Positions 17,053 to 25,620 of a stretch of 64,000 nt of DNA are shown here, piece after piece. A program made the position numbers and the translations under genes. Within the stretch, counting starts at the first letter, position 1; each line of letters starts with the position of its first letter. The notes under the pieces were generated by a model. That model was given only the letters and a program-made list of their open reading frames with translations. It ran no database searches and was not told the origin of the DNA. This stretch comes from Sphingomonas sp. CBMAI 2297 (GTDB lineage Bacteria; Pseudomonadota; Alphaproteobacteria; Sphingomonadales; Sphingomonadaceae), in contig NZ_JAPDIR010000017.1 in assembly GCF_029870595.1 (NCBI RefSeq), positions 39,767-103,766 on the forward strand, given 5' to 3'.

Positions 17053-17170
17053 TGTTGCGACCCGAGTTTCTGCCTTGGATTTCGTGGGACAGGCGAAGCG
17101 CATCGACGAAGAGCGCCGCCAGCGGCTCCCATTCGCCGCCATAGAGCGCGCGCCTGAGCTTGATCAGGAA
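17053..17170 (-). pseudogene. Fic 3'-end scar (118-bp direct repeat of 17715-17832)
   Basis: A near-identical copy of the 3' end of the intact Fic gene; I count only a few mismatches over 118 bp. In the minus frame it reads FLIKLRRALYGGEWEPLAAL and HEIQGRNSGRN, then runs on to a different stop. It has no Fic active-site motif, so it is a remnant. It lies directly upstream of GG effector 1, just as the intact Fic 3' end lies directly upstream of the 144-residue gene. Confidence 0.85.
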
Positions 17171-17180
17171 GTCATGGTCA

Positions 17181-17220
17181 TTGAACGACGCCCCCACATT
17201 AGTGCGACGGGCGTCGCGTC
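17181..17220 (-). repeat. hairpin repeat B (downstream of cassette 1)
   Basis: TTGAACGACGCCCCCACATT followed by AGTGCGACGGGCGTCG; the arms CGACGCCC / GGGCGTCG form a perfect 8-bp stem. It matches repeat A at 15711-15757, including the lead-in TTGAACGACGCCC. It lies 35 bp downstream of the 144-residue gene on the minus strand and abuts the Fic scar. It probably works as a terminator and marks a cassette boundary. Confidence 0.55.
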
Positions 17221-17254
17221 AAGCTAGTACATTCTCAAGGCTATTAGCCCTGGC

Positions 17255-17689
17255 TCAGGACCCCGGCGTAAGGACCCCACTCAAGGAAGCCTTGATGCTT
17301 TCACAGGGAGGTCCCGCGTAATATTTCCAAGACTCCTGGTGGAACTTGTTGTCTTCTGCGGCCCGCCTGTAAACGAGCGTCCGAACGCCCGAAAACATCG
17401 CCACTTCCAACTGCGCGAACCACTGATCCCCGATCTTGTATCCCTTATGGAACCTTATGGTGGGATACCCTCTTTCCTTGGCGCTCGGCGCATCGGTGCT
17501 CAGCAACGGACCGTCGGAATCGCCCAACTCACTGCGACTGAAGGCGCGCAGATGCTCCACGATCTCCGGAGGAAGATCGGCCAGGCGATTGGCGACCGCC
17601 GATGCGCGAACTTCCTCGGCGCAGGTTGGTGCCGGCAATGCCATAGGAGAGGCAATCACAGGCAAGAACAGATGGAATAGGATAGTCAT
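17255..17689 (-). CDS. small secreted protein translationally coupled to Fic gene
   Basis: A 144-residue protein whose ATG overlaps the Fic stop codon (ATGA), implying coupled translation. It has a hydrophobic N-terminus ending around MALPAPTCAEE, consistent with periplasmic export. The rest (YPTIRFHKGYKIGDQWFAQL, then TLVYRRAAEDNKFHQ) gives no recognisable family. It sits at the place that GG effector 1 occupies behind the Fic scar, so it may be an orphan partner or immunity gene of a displaced cassette. Function unknown. Confidence 0.6.
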   Translation of the reverse strand: MTILFHLFLPVIASPMALPAPTCAEEVRASAVANRLADLPPEIVEHLRAFSRSELGDSDGPLLSTDAPSAKERGYPTIRFHKGYKIGDQWFAQLEVAMFSGVRTLVYRRAAEDNKFHQESWKYYAGPPCESIKASLSGVLTPGS

Positions 17690-18597
17690 GCCCTATCTCC
17701 CGTCACTAAATCACTGTTGCGACCCGAGTTTCCGCCTTGGATTTCGTGGGACAGGCGAAGCGCATCGACGAAGAACGCCGCCAGCGGCTCCCATTCGCCG
17801 CCATAGAGCGCGCGCCTGAGCTTGATCAGGAAGCCGCCCTCGCTGAGGGTCGTCAGCCGCGACAGCGGCAGGAAATGCCGCGATTGGCAGCCATGGCGCA
17901 AAATCAGGTTGAACAGGATCCGCGCCGTGCGCCCGTTTCCGTCGCGGAACGGGTGCGCATGTATGACGCCGGCATAGCCAACCATGGCGCAGAGCGCCGG
18001 ATATCGCCCGATATGCCGGGCGGTGAAAGCCGCAAGCGCCCGCAGCAACGGCTCGCACAATTGCCAGGATGGAAACTCGATCACGTTCCCATCGGCATCG
18101 GGCCGGATGAAGACCGGCCCGGTGCGGAACGCAGTCGCGCCCCCTTTGACCGAGCGGTGAATGGAACGCAGGAGATCAAGAAAGGCATCGGCATCCGCCA
18201 GGCCGCCCGCAATGCCGCGGCGCTCGGCCCGTTCGACCGCCTCCCACTCCAGCAGGCTCTTCGAGAGCAGGGACTGGGGATCCGCACGCTCCGCTCCACG
18301 CACATAGACGCCCAACTCGTCGAACATGCCCGGATAGCGTTGCTGCGTGAGATTCATGTTCCCCTGCTCGGCCAGCACCGCTCTCGTTATGGATTGCGCG
18401 TCGGAGGTGCAGAGCCCCGCGCCGATTTCGGTGACACGGAAATTCGCAATCTGCAGATGGATCGAAGCAACCGGATCCGGCACGAACAACCTATCGGGCA
18501 TGACCGTCGCCCGGCCCTTCAGCCGCGCAGTCATTTCAGAACCGCGGGCACCAAGGTGCGCGACGGATTCAAGCACGGCATTGGCGCTGAAACGCAC
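17686..18597 (-). CDS. Fic/DOC-family protein
   Basis: A 303-residue protein with the complete Fic active-site motif HPFRDGNGR at residues 215-223, preceded by the typical helix MVGYAGVIHA. Intact Fic motifs transfer AMP or another nucleotide moiety to target hydroxyls. An upstream segment (LLEWEAVERAERRG) is typical of the N-terminal helices of Fic_N-type proteins. No clear inhibitory [S/T]xxxE[G/N] motif was found by eye. Start alternatives exist at 18534 and 18498. Its 3' end is duplicated at 17053-17170. It could be a regulator, toxin or housekeeping AMPylator; its link to the exported effectors is positional. Confidence 0.82.
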   Translation of the reverse strand: MRFSANAVLESVAHLGARGSEMTARLKGRATVMPDRLFVPDPVASIHLQIANFRVTEIGAGLCTSDAQSITRAVLAEQGNMNLTQQRYPGMFDELGVYVRGAERADPQSLLSKSLLEWEAVERAERRGIAGGLADADAFLDLLRSIHRSVKGGATAFRTGPVFIRPDADGNVIEFPSWQLCEPLLRALAAFTARHIGRYPALCAMVGYAGVIHAHPFRDGNGRTARILFNLILRHGCQSRHFLPLSRLTTLSEGGFLIKLRRALYGGEWEPLAAFFVDALRLSHEIQGGNSGRNSDLVTGDRA

Positions 18598-19092
18598 GGC
18601 TCGGCCGACGACATGGCCAGGATTTCATTGTTAGAATTTTCCACTTCCACACCCATGGCGCGACATCCGGAACCACTATCGGCGCAGACCCGGCGGACCC
18701 AGCGAAACAATATCCGGATTTCCTGAAACGACGGGGCTCCGGCCCCTGATGACGAGCGCTCCGCCGACACTCCGCAATCATATCCGCGGGTTGAAAATAT
18801 AGCCCACGCCGATCGACGATATATTACAGTATTATGTTCATAAACTGCGAGATCGCCTTGCACATTTCAAATATGCGACAAATTATTTGTGTAGTTATTG
18901 TTACATATTACTCCGAATTGGAGCGATTGATTATCTCCATCCATCACCCCGGAAACCATTAGCTTCGTGTTGACATCCAATCTCGCCCTACACTATCCGC
19001 CCCTTCCGAGGAAACTGTTTTTATCCTTGAAAATCTATTTATCGCCGTGCGCCTGACCTCGGCCGCACGCCGTGGAGTTGCGCGAGCAGAAC
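18598..19092. promoter_or_regulatory. AT-rich divergent intergenic region
   Basis: Nearly 500 bp between the Fic gene (minus) and the exporter operon (plus). The stretch 18780-19050 is strikingly AT-rich relative to the window, with runs such as TATTACAGTATTATG. No supported coding frame is present; short minus-strand ORFs here lack family resemblance. It presumably holds promoters for both directions, but no specific operator is identified. Confidence 0.4.
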
Positions 19093-20349
19093 ATGCCGAC
19101 AGAGCCCGCCCTGTTCAGACCGGAAGTTTCCGAGCATCGCCGCCAGGGACTGCAAGGCGAAGTCATCCTCAACCAATCGGTTTCGGTCTCGCTCCTGGCG
19201 ACAACCATGGTTGCGATCGCAGCCGCCGCGATCGCCTGGGTGACGCTCGGCTCCTATGCCCGCACCGAAACCGTGCGCGGGATATTGGTTACCGAGAGCC
19301 CCTCCGCCAAGGTCGCCGCGCCGGCCCCGGGCATTGTCGCCGAGCTCGCGGTGCGGGAAGGCACCGTGGTTCGCAAGGGCGACCGACTGGCGGTGATCGC
19401 CCTGGACCGGCATGCGGCCGCGGGCGGCGCCGTCATGGCGGATGGCATAGCCAGCCTGGACATCCGCCAGTCCCTTGCACGCGAGCAGATCGCCCTCAAC
19501 GCCCGCCGCGGAGCCGCGGACCGCGAGCGGCTCGCGGCGGCGATGTCCACGGCGTCGCTGCAGGCGCGCGACATCGAGGGCCAGATCCAGCTGCAGGAGG
19601 AAGTGGTCCGATCGAACCAGTCGATGTTCGACCAGATCGCCAAGGTCGTCGAGCGCGGCTTCGTCAGCAAGGTGGAGATGGAGCGCCGCCGCCAGAATCT
19701 CATCGTCTCGCAGCAGAACCTGGCCGGCCTTCGACAGCAGCTGGCCCAGAAACGGGCCGACGCGGGTACGGCGCGCACCCAGCTTGCGGGCATCGCGGCG
19801 GATTCCGCGCGGGGAGAATCGGAAATCCGCGCAGCGCTCCAGTCCCTGTCGCAACAGCGCGCGCAGATGGAAGGCGAGCGCGCCTATGTCATCACGGCGC
19901 CGATCAGCGGCAGAGTAACCGCCATCCAGGCCGGAGTTGGGAAACTGGCCCCCGCCCAGGCGCCATTGCTGACCATCATACCCACCGACACGGCGCTCAA
20001 GGCGGAACTCTTCGCCCCGACGCGCGCCATCGGCTTCGTGCACGCCGGCCAGGAAACGCGCATCCTCTACGATGCCTTTCCCTATCAGCGGTTCGGATCC
20101 TTTGCCGGCAAGATCCAGGCAATCTCGCGGATCGTAATCGATCCCCGGGAAGTCGACCTGCCGGTCAAGCTCGAGGAACCCGTCTATCGCGTCACCGTCG
20201 GATTGGATCGCCAGGCCATCAATGCCTTTGGCGAGAACATCCCCCTCCAGCCGGGCATGGCCCTGGAGGCGACCATCATCCTCGAGCGCCAGAGCTTCCT
20301 CGACTGGCTGCTCAAGCCGCTCCACGCCATTTCGCGCAGGACCGCATGA
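19093..20349 (+). CDS. HlyD/CvaA-like periplasmic adaptor of type I exporter
   Basis: A 418-residue membrane fusion protein. One TM segment (LLATTMVAIAAAAIAWVTLG) follows a short cytoplasmic N-terminus. A lipoyl-type half motif (ESPSAKVAAPAPGIVAEL, VREGTVVRKGDRL), a long alpha-helical hairpin region, and a second half motif with APISGRVTAI complete it. The pattern is that of CvaA-type adaptors for double-glycine peptide export. The ATG at 19093 is used; a GTG at 19072 is in frame. The stop overlaps the ATG of the C39 ABC transporter (ATGA), so the two proteins are made together. An outer-membrane TolC partner is not encoded here. Confidence 0.88.
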   Translation: MPTEPALFRPEVSEHRRQGLQGEVILNQSVSVSLLATTMVAIAAAAIAWVTLGSYARTETVRGILVTESPSAKVAAPAPGIVAELAVREGTVVRKGDRLAVIALDRHAAAGGAVMADGIASLDIRQSLAREQIALNARRGAADRERLAAAMSTASLQARDIEGQIQLQEEVVRSNQSMFDQIAKVVERGFVSKVEMERRRQNLIVSQQNLAGLRQQLAQKRADAGTARTQLAGIAADSARGESEIRAALQSLSQQRAQMEGERAYVITAPISGRVTAIQAGVGKLAPAQAPLLTIIPTDTALKAELFAPTRAIGFVHAGQETRILYDAFPYQRFGSFAGKIQAISRIVIDPREVDLPVKLEEPVYRVTVGLDRQAINAFGENIPLQPGMALEATIILERQSFLDWLLKPLHAISRRTA

Positions 20350-22493
20350 GCATCGAGCTGCTGCAACTGGGCGGCGCGCGGCGCACGCCCCTGATCGCGC
20401 AAAGCGAGGCCAGCGAGTGCGCGCTTGCCTGCCTGGCGATGATCGCCGGCCATCATGGTTTCAAGACCGACCTCATCGAGCTCCGCCAGCGCTTCGCGCT
20501 ATCGCTGAAGGGGGCTACCCTCAAGCAGCTCATGCTCGTCGCGGAAGCCATCGGCTTCAACGCCCGGCCGCTCCGCGGCGAGATCGAGGAACTGGGGCAG
20601 CTGAAGCTCCCGGCGATACTCCACTGGAACCTGAACCATTTCGTGGTCCTCACCCGCATCAGCGACGGCGTCGGCGGGCGGCGATACCATGTCCATGACC
20701 CGGCCCGCGGCGCATTGACGCTTGGCCGCGAGGAGATGTCGCGCAGCTTCACCGGCGTCGCCATCGAACTGCTCCAGGCCGAGTCCTTCAAGCCGAAGCA
20801 GAGCGCCCCGCCCCTGCGGATCGGACAGCTCTGGTCCTCGATGACCGGCTTCTGGCAGGCGATGCGCAACGTGATCCTGTTGTCGCTCGTGCTTCAGCTC
20901 GCCGTGCTCGCCAGCCCGTTCTTCCTGCAGGTATCGATCGACACGGTCTTTCCCGCTTCCGATCGCGATCTGCTCGGCGTGCTCGCGCTCGGCTTCGCGG
21001 GCGTCGCCATCGTCAGCTTCCTCGCGAGCTGGCTTCGCGCGGTCATTCTGGTCAATCTCGGCAACGCCCTGTCCTATCAGGTCGTGATCAATCTCTTCCG
21101 CCACCTGATGCGGCTGCCGCTGCCCTGGTTCGAGAAGCGCCATGTCGGCGATGTCATCCAGCGCTTCAGCTCGACCGCGCCGATCACCAGCCTGCTGAGC
21201 CAGGGCCTGATCGCGGGCCTGGTCGACGGCGTGATGGGCCTGCTGACGCTGATCCTGATGTTCGTGTATTCGCCCATCCTCGGCGCCATCGCGATCGTGG
21301 CGCTCGGCCTCTATGTCGTGGTCCGGCTGCTGTTCCTGAAAGCGATGCAGCTGCGCAACATCGACGCCATCTCGACTGCCGCGCGCGAGAACAGCGTCTT
21401 CATCGAGTCCGTGCGCGGCATCGCCGCGATCAAGGCATTCGGCCGCGAGGGCGAGCGCCAGCGCCTCTGGCAGCAGAGCAAGGCGGACGCGGTCAACGCG
21501 CAGATCCGGCTCGGCCGCCTGACCGCCGGGTTCGACGCGATCGGCAAGCTGGTCCTCGACCTCGAGGGCGTGCTCTTCGTCCTCGTCGCGATCACGCTCG
21601 CCCTGGACGCGAAGCTGACGCTCGGCATGATCTTCGCGTTCAGCGCCTATAAGCAGCAGTTCCTCGGCGCCGGCATGCGCCTGGTCGAGCAGGGGCTGAA
21701 CCTCAAGATCGTCCAGGTCCACCTTGCCCGCATCGCCGACATCGCCCTGACGCCGAAGGAGGATGACCGGATCGGCGATGCCCCCGATTTCTCGCGGCCG
21801 ATCGCGGCGCATAATATCTGGTACCGATACGGCATGGGCGAGCCGGACGTGCTGAAAGGCGCTTCGATCCAGATCGATCCGGGCGAGATGATCGCCATTG
21901 TCGGCCCGTCGGGCGGCGGCAAGACCACCTTGATGAAGATCCTGATGGGCCTGTTCGACGCCAATCATGGCACCATCCAGGTCGGCGGGCGGTCCATCAC
22001 GACGTTCGGCAAGCAGGCCTATCGCCAGAGCATCGGTTCCGTCGCCCAGGACGACGCGCTCTATGCCGGCTCGCTCGCGCAGAACATCGCCTTCTTCGAC
22101 AATGATATCGACATGGAGCGGGTGGAGGACGCCGCGCGGCGCGCCTGCATCCATGACGACATCAAGCGAATGCCGCTGGGCTACGACACGCTGGTGGGCG
22201 ACATGGGATCGGTGTTGTCGGGCGGGCAGAAGCAGCGGGTCCTGCTGGCGCGCGCGCTCTATGGGCAGCCGAAGATATTGTTCATCGACGAGGGCACGGC
22301 GCATCTCGATCCGGAGACGGAGGCGAAGGTGCTGGCCTCGCTTTCCGCGCTCAACATCACGCGGGTGATGATCGCGCACCGGACCCAATCGATCGCGGCG
22401 GCGCATCGTGTCTACATGGTGGCCGATGGCAGGGTTCTGCTCATGGCCGGCGACGGTGAGCAACCTGCGCTGCAAGCCGTTGCGGGCGAGTGA
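20346..22493 (+). CDS. C39-peptidase ABC exporter (CvaB-like, processes double-glycine leaders)
   Basis: A 715-residue peptidase-containing ABC transporter. The C39 domain (residues 1-130) has all catalytic positions: Gln19, Cys25 in QSEASECALACL, His98 in NHFVVL and Asp118 in HVHDPARG. A six-helix membrane domain follows (about 160-440). The ATPase domain has Walker A GPSGGGKTT near residue 519, signature LSGGQKQRVLLAR, and Walker B ILFIDEGTAHLD with catalytic Glu. It should cut leaders after Gly-Gly and export the cargo. Four proteins with such leaders lie within 12 kb. Its last ~180 bp are repeated at 25231-25415. Confidence 0.92.
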   Translation: MSIELLQLGGARRTPLIAQSEASECALACLAMIAGHHGFKTDLIELRQRFALSLKGATLKQLMLVAEAIGFNARPLRGEIEELGQLKLPAILHWNLNHFVVLTRISDGVGGRRYHVHDPARGALTLGREEMSRSFTGVAIELLQAESFKPKQSAPPLRIGQLWSSMTGFWQAMRNVILLSLVLQLAVLASPFFLQVSIDTVFPASDRDLLGVLALGFAGVAIVSFLASWLRAVILVNLGNALSYQVVINLFRHLMRLPLPWFEKRHVGDVIQRFSSTAPITSLLSQGLIAGLVDGVMGLLTLILMFVYSPILGAIAIVALGLYVVVRLLFLKAMQLRNIDAISTAARENSVFIESVRGIAAIKAFGREGERQRLWQQSKADAVNAQIRLGRLTAGFDAIGKLVLDLEGVLFVLVAITLALDAKLTLGMIFAFSAYKQQFLGAGMRLVEQGLNLKIVQVHLARIADIALTPKEDDRIGDAPDFSRPIAAHNIWYRYGMGEPDVLKGASIQIDPGEMIAIVGPSGGGKTTLMKILMGLFDANHGTIQVGGRSITTFGKQAYRQSIGSVAQDDALYAGSLAQNIAFFDNDIDMERVEDAARRACIHDDIKRMPLGYDTLVGDMGSVLSGGQKQRVLLARALYGQPKILFIDEGTAHLDPETEAKVLASLSALNITRVMIAHRTQSIAAAHRVYMVADGRVLLMAGDGEQPALQAVAGE

Positions 22494-22698
22494 CGCTGAA
22501 GCAAAGAACCAATAGCCAAATCCTTATGGAATAATCTACTGCGATAAATTGCATTTAAATAGCAATCTAAGCCACGCTCATACTGGCGAGTCATAAATAT
22601 TGAATAATGATTCTATCAAAGTAATGTTCAAGAAACATTCCTAATTACTATATCAATAACACGAATCTCCTCGTGCATAAATCATAGGACACTCACCA
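22494..22698 (+). repeat. leader region of GG effector 2, copy 1 of a duplicated UTR
   Basis: A 205-bp AT-rich spacer between the exporter stop and GG effector 2. It aligns over its whole length with 25416-25620 in front of GG effector 3, sharing blocks such as TGACGCTGAAGCAAA, TTGAATAATGATTCTA and GAAACATTCC. The length is exactly conserved between the copies. It probably holds the effector promoter and ribosome site. Confidence 0.7.
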
Positions 22699-23238
22699 AT
22701 GCGGATGCTTACCAGCCATGAGATCGAGCTGATCGCCGGAGGATGGGGTTCATCCCAGGACATATTCGGTTTCTATAAGGAAGACGGCTCTTCCAAAGAT
22801 TATGGCCGCATCACCGTTACGGCACCCATTCCCGGCGGGCATGCCGGCCCCGATACGGGGAATTACTATCCGGGCGATCCGGCGGATCTTCGTGCCGGCG
22901 GCGGGAGGGACATCAGTCAAATTCTGGAGCTCGGAGCAGAAAACGCAAGATGGCTGATCGACAAGGCGCTGGAAGCCAAGAAGGACTGGCACGCACGCGA
23001 AGCGGCAGTGGACGCTTCATTCGATAAGCAGAAGATTGCGATCACCATAGATCACAAGGCGAGCAATTTCAACAAGGCCCTCGGCTTTGATCACGATTGG
23101 ATCATCTGGAAGACACATGATGGCAGGATATTCGCAGATACCAACGGAAACCGCGCAGCAGATACAGAGTTTTTCAAAGACAATCAGGGGCACTGGTGGG
23201 TTACCGATGGTCAAGTAGACTACAGACTCTCCTCATAG
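22699..23238 (+). CDS. GG-leader exported effector 2
   Basis: A 179-residue protein. The leader MRMLTSHEIELIAGG (residues 1-15) matches the double-glycine consensus with Glu8, Leu11 and Gly14-Gly15. The N-terminal ~65 residues, including ITVTAP at 38-43 and YYPGDPADL, are nearly the same as in GG effector 3. After that the two proteins are unrelated. The unique C-terminal part contains FDKQKIAITIDHKASNFNK, GFDHDWIIWKTHDG and NQGHWWVTDGQ and is not recognised. It lies directly downstream of the exporter and 17 bp before an alpha/beta hydrolase gene. Export by the neighbouring transporter is strongly suggested; toxicity is inference. Confidence 0.72.
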   Translation: MRMLTSHEIELIAGGWGSSQDIFGFYKEDGSSKDYGRITVTAPIPGGHAGPDTGNYYPGDPADLRAGGGRDISQILELGAENARWLIDKALEAKKDWHAREAAVDASFDKQKIAITIDHKASNFNKALGFDHDWIIWKTHDGRIFADTNGNRAADTEFFKDNQGHWWVTDGQVDYRLSS

Positions 23239-23255
23239 TACTCCATGGCGACCCA

Positions 23256-25148
23256 ATGATATTCTTCACATTAGCTTCCTTGGTGTCTTTCTACTCAGGC
23301 ACGCATCAGGAGAGCGCTCCACAATCCGATTATATGACGCTCACCGGAAAGACCTTGGGCACCTATCCCGGCGGTGTGAAGAATCTCTGCGATATGGACG
23401 CTGTCGGCTTATCGCCGACAGCGTCTTATCTTGTGTTCAGTCGGGCAGAGTTCAGCGCAACGACGCTTGTCCCAAACTCGCAGCGACTCGTCATTGCAAG
23501 CACGCCCTGCATTGCGGCGCACGGCATGACGGATGGTTGCATGACAACAATCGAAGGGCTGCGACCGCCTCGCCCGGTCTCCTGGGGGCTCGGCGACGAA
23601 AGCCTGGTTCTTGCCGAAAATCTGGAGAATCTCGTCGAGCTACGCGTCGCCCGCAACGCCAACCCGCTGTGGATGCCCTTCATGCGCCGTGTCCCAATGG
23701 GAAAGGCCCTGGGCGCCGTGCTGAGCGGCTTCGATCCCGCGACGCCGCTCCTTCGCGATCCTGCGCTGCTGGAGGCGGCCAGACGGGCCGCAGGCAGGAC
23801 GATCTGGGACAAGGCAACGCCCGAGACGACGATACAACTGCTTGTCGACGGAAGACATTTCGCATCGATCCGTCACGACAATCCGACATTGGGCGGCATG
23901 GTCCGGATCGATGGAGAAACGGCGGCGCTCCCGATGCCGGCACCATTCCTCAAATTCGGCGCCTTCTCCCACGGCCCGGGCGGCACGTGGCACGTGTCGG
24001 GCCTGGGCGTCCAGTTCATGCGACACGGAAAGGCATGGCGCGCAGTCGACATGCCGCTCTTCTCCAGGGCGTTGATCTCGAGCCGGTCCGGGCAACTGCT
24101 CGGCTCCTATGCGCTACGAAATGTTCGATTCTCCGTCGGCGGCGACAAATCTCGCCGGGCGCAATCCGCGATCATGCAACTGCTGCGGGATCGGCCTAGC
24201 GCAATGCTGTGGCGCTTGTCCGCCGACGAGCGCGGCAACTATGCGCTCGTTCTCAAAAATCTCGACGGCTCGGCGTCGTTTCATGCCTCCATCCGCGGCC
24301 ACGCGCTGCGGCATGAATGCGGCAAGGCGGAATCGGCATCGCCAGCCGCCATTCGCATCGTCCAGGCGGGTTCTCCGCAATGGCCGCTAGGGCTGATCGA
24401 ACTGAGCCCCTCCGCGCCGAGGGGCGTCGTCGCATTCTTCCGAGGCGGCCCGACCGGCGACCCGGCCAACGAGACGGACAATAAGTTGGTTCGCCAGTAT
24501 CTCGCGCGCGGCTGGGCGGTGCTGCTGGCCGGGTATAGCGGGACGGTGGGCTCGGGAGTGGAGGTCTCGACGCGCTTGAAGGCGAAGGGCCCGGACGCCT
24601 TGCGACAGGATGCGCAGGCGATCGCCCGGTACATCGATGCCACCTATCCCCGCCTTCCCGTCATCGCGCATGGCGAGAGCTTCGGCGCCGGCTCCGCGAT
24701 CGCGCTCGACGGCCTGATGCGGGGACGGGCGGGCGGCCTCGTCGGCATGGTACCCTATCTCAAGTCCCGTCCGGCAACGGAGTGGCTCCAGACGGAGGAA
24801 CTCTTCGCTGGGGACCTCAATCGCCAGCCCGTCTTCGAGCGCGCAACCATCGGCGTATCCGACGGAAACCGCGCCGCGTTCAACGCAGCCCTTTCGGAAC
24901 TGGCCAAGGGACGCGATCCCAGCCGCCCGGCCTTCTTCCTGTTCGGATCCCTCGATCGCGCATCGCGGCCCGGCGATCTTCCGCATGCCTATTGCGCGAA
25001 CACCCGCATCCTCACTGTCCAGGCCACGCATAGGTTCGCCGAAAGCGACGAGTTGAACGGGGAGGTCGATCGCTGGATGGCCTCGCTCGAAGGGAGCAAG
25101 CAACCGCCACAGGTCACGGATGGAGGCTCGCCCTGCCCTACACCATAA
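23256..25148 (+). CDS. prolyl-oligopeptidase-like (S9-type) hydrolase, effector-2 partner
   Basis: A 630-residue protein with a short hydrophobic N-terminus (MIFFTLASLVSFYSG). The N-terminal ~380 residues look like a degenerate beta-propeller, and the C-terminal part is an alpha/beta hydrolase. Ser475 lies in AHGESFGAG (GxSxG); the probable Asp is in FLFGSLDRA and the His in VQATHRFAE. YSGTVGSG is also typical of S9 enzymes. It resembles peptidases that cut small exported peptides, including lasso-peptide isopeptidase-type proteins, but I cannot confirm that. A paralogue is at 27775-29643. The start at 23256 avoids overlap with the effector gene, although an in-frame start at 23196 exists. 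It may process, detoxify or recycle the effector. Confidence 0.7.
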   Translation: MIFFTLASLVSFYSGTHQESAPQSDYMTLTGKTLGTYPGGVKNLCDMDAVGLSPTASYLVFSRAEFSATTLVPNSQRLVIASTPCIAAHGMTDGCMTTIEGLRPPRPVSWGLGDESLVLAENLENLVELRVARNANPLWMPFMRRVPMGKALGAVLSGFDPATPLLRDPALLEAARRAAGRTIWDKATPETTIQLLVDGRHFASIRHDNPTLGGMVRIDGETAALPMPAPFLKFGAFSHGPGGTWHVSGLGVQFMRHGKAWRAVDMPLFSRALISSRSGQLLGSYALRNVRFSVGGDKSRRAQSAIMQLLRDRPSAMLWRLSADERGNYALVLKNLDGSASFHASIRGHALRHECGKAESASPAAIRIVQAGSPQWPLGLIELSPSAPRGVVAFFRGGPTGDPANETDNKLVRQYLARGWAVLLAGYSGTVGSGVEVSTRLKAKGPDALRQDAQAIARYIDATYPRLPVIAHGESFGAGSAIALDGLMRGRAGGLVGMVPYLKSRPATEWLQTEELFAGDLNRQPVFERATIGVSDGNRAAFNAALSELAKGRDPSRPAFFLFGSLDRASRPGDLPHAYCANTRILTVQATHRFAESDELNGEVDRWMASLEGSKQPPQVTDGGSPCPTP

Positions 25149-25230
25149 TGCGATGGGCGCAGATGCGGAATGCGCGCACCCCATGGGCGGCCGAAGATAT
25201 CGCCCATCGACGGAGGCGGCGTGCATCTCG

Positions 25231-25415
25231 ACCCGAAAGACGGAAGCAAAGGTGCTGCCTCGCTTTCCGCGCTCAACATCACCCGGGTGATGATCGCGCA
25301 CCGGACCCAATCGATCGCGGCGGCGCATCGTGTCTGCATGGTGGCCGATGGCCGGGTTCTGCTCATGGCCGGCGACGGTGAGCAACCTGCGCTGCAGGCC
25401 GTCGCGAGCGAGTGA
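25231..25415 (+). pseudogene. 3'-end scar of the C39 ABC exporter gene
   Basis: This segment duplicates the last ~180 bp of the exporter gene (22307-22493), including NITRVMIAHRTQSIAAAHRV and the final ALQAV-E tail up to the same stop codon, with only scattered substitutions and a small disruption at its 5' end. It lacks Walker motifs and cannot function. It directly precedes the duplicated leader region and GG effector 3, so the cassette was joined or duplicated together with the end of its upstream neighbour. Confidence 0.9.
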
Positions 25416-25620
25416 CGCTGAAGCAAAAATCCAATAGCTAAACCATTATTGAAGAATATACCGCGATAAATCGCATAAAAATAGCGATTCAAACCACAAT
25501 TATACTGAATAGTCTGAGGCATTGAATAATGATTCTACCCGAGTCATGCTCATGAAACATTCCAGATGGCTATATCAATAGTACGAATCGTTTCGTACAT
25601 ATTTCATAGGGCAATTACAG
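25416..25620 (+). repeat. leader region of GG effector 3, copy 2 of the duplicated UTR
   Basis: 205 bp aligned end to end with 22494-22698, with conserved blocks TGACGCTGAAGCAAA, TTGAATAATGATTCTA and GAAACATTCC. It has diverged more than the flanking exporter-end and effector-leader coding parts, as expected of non-coding DNA after an older duplication. Confidence 0.7.

Noticed and set aside
19047..20345. Upstream extension of the exporter ORF through the adaptor gene (1148 residues in total)
   Set aside because: The extra 433 residues lie in the wrong frame of the HlyD-family gene and are Arg/Pro-rich; the true start is the ATGA overlap at 20346.
20499..22475. 658-residue minus-strand ORF across the C39 ABC exporter
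   Set aside because: Antisense shadow; the plus strand carries complete C39 and ABC motifs.
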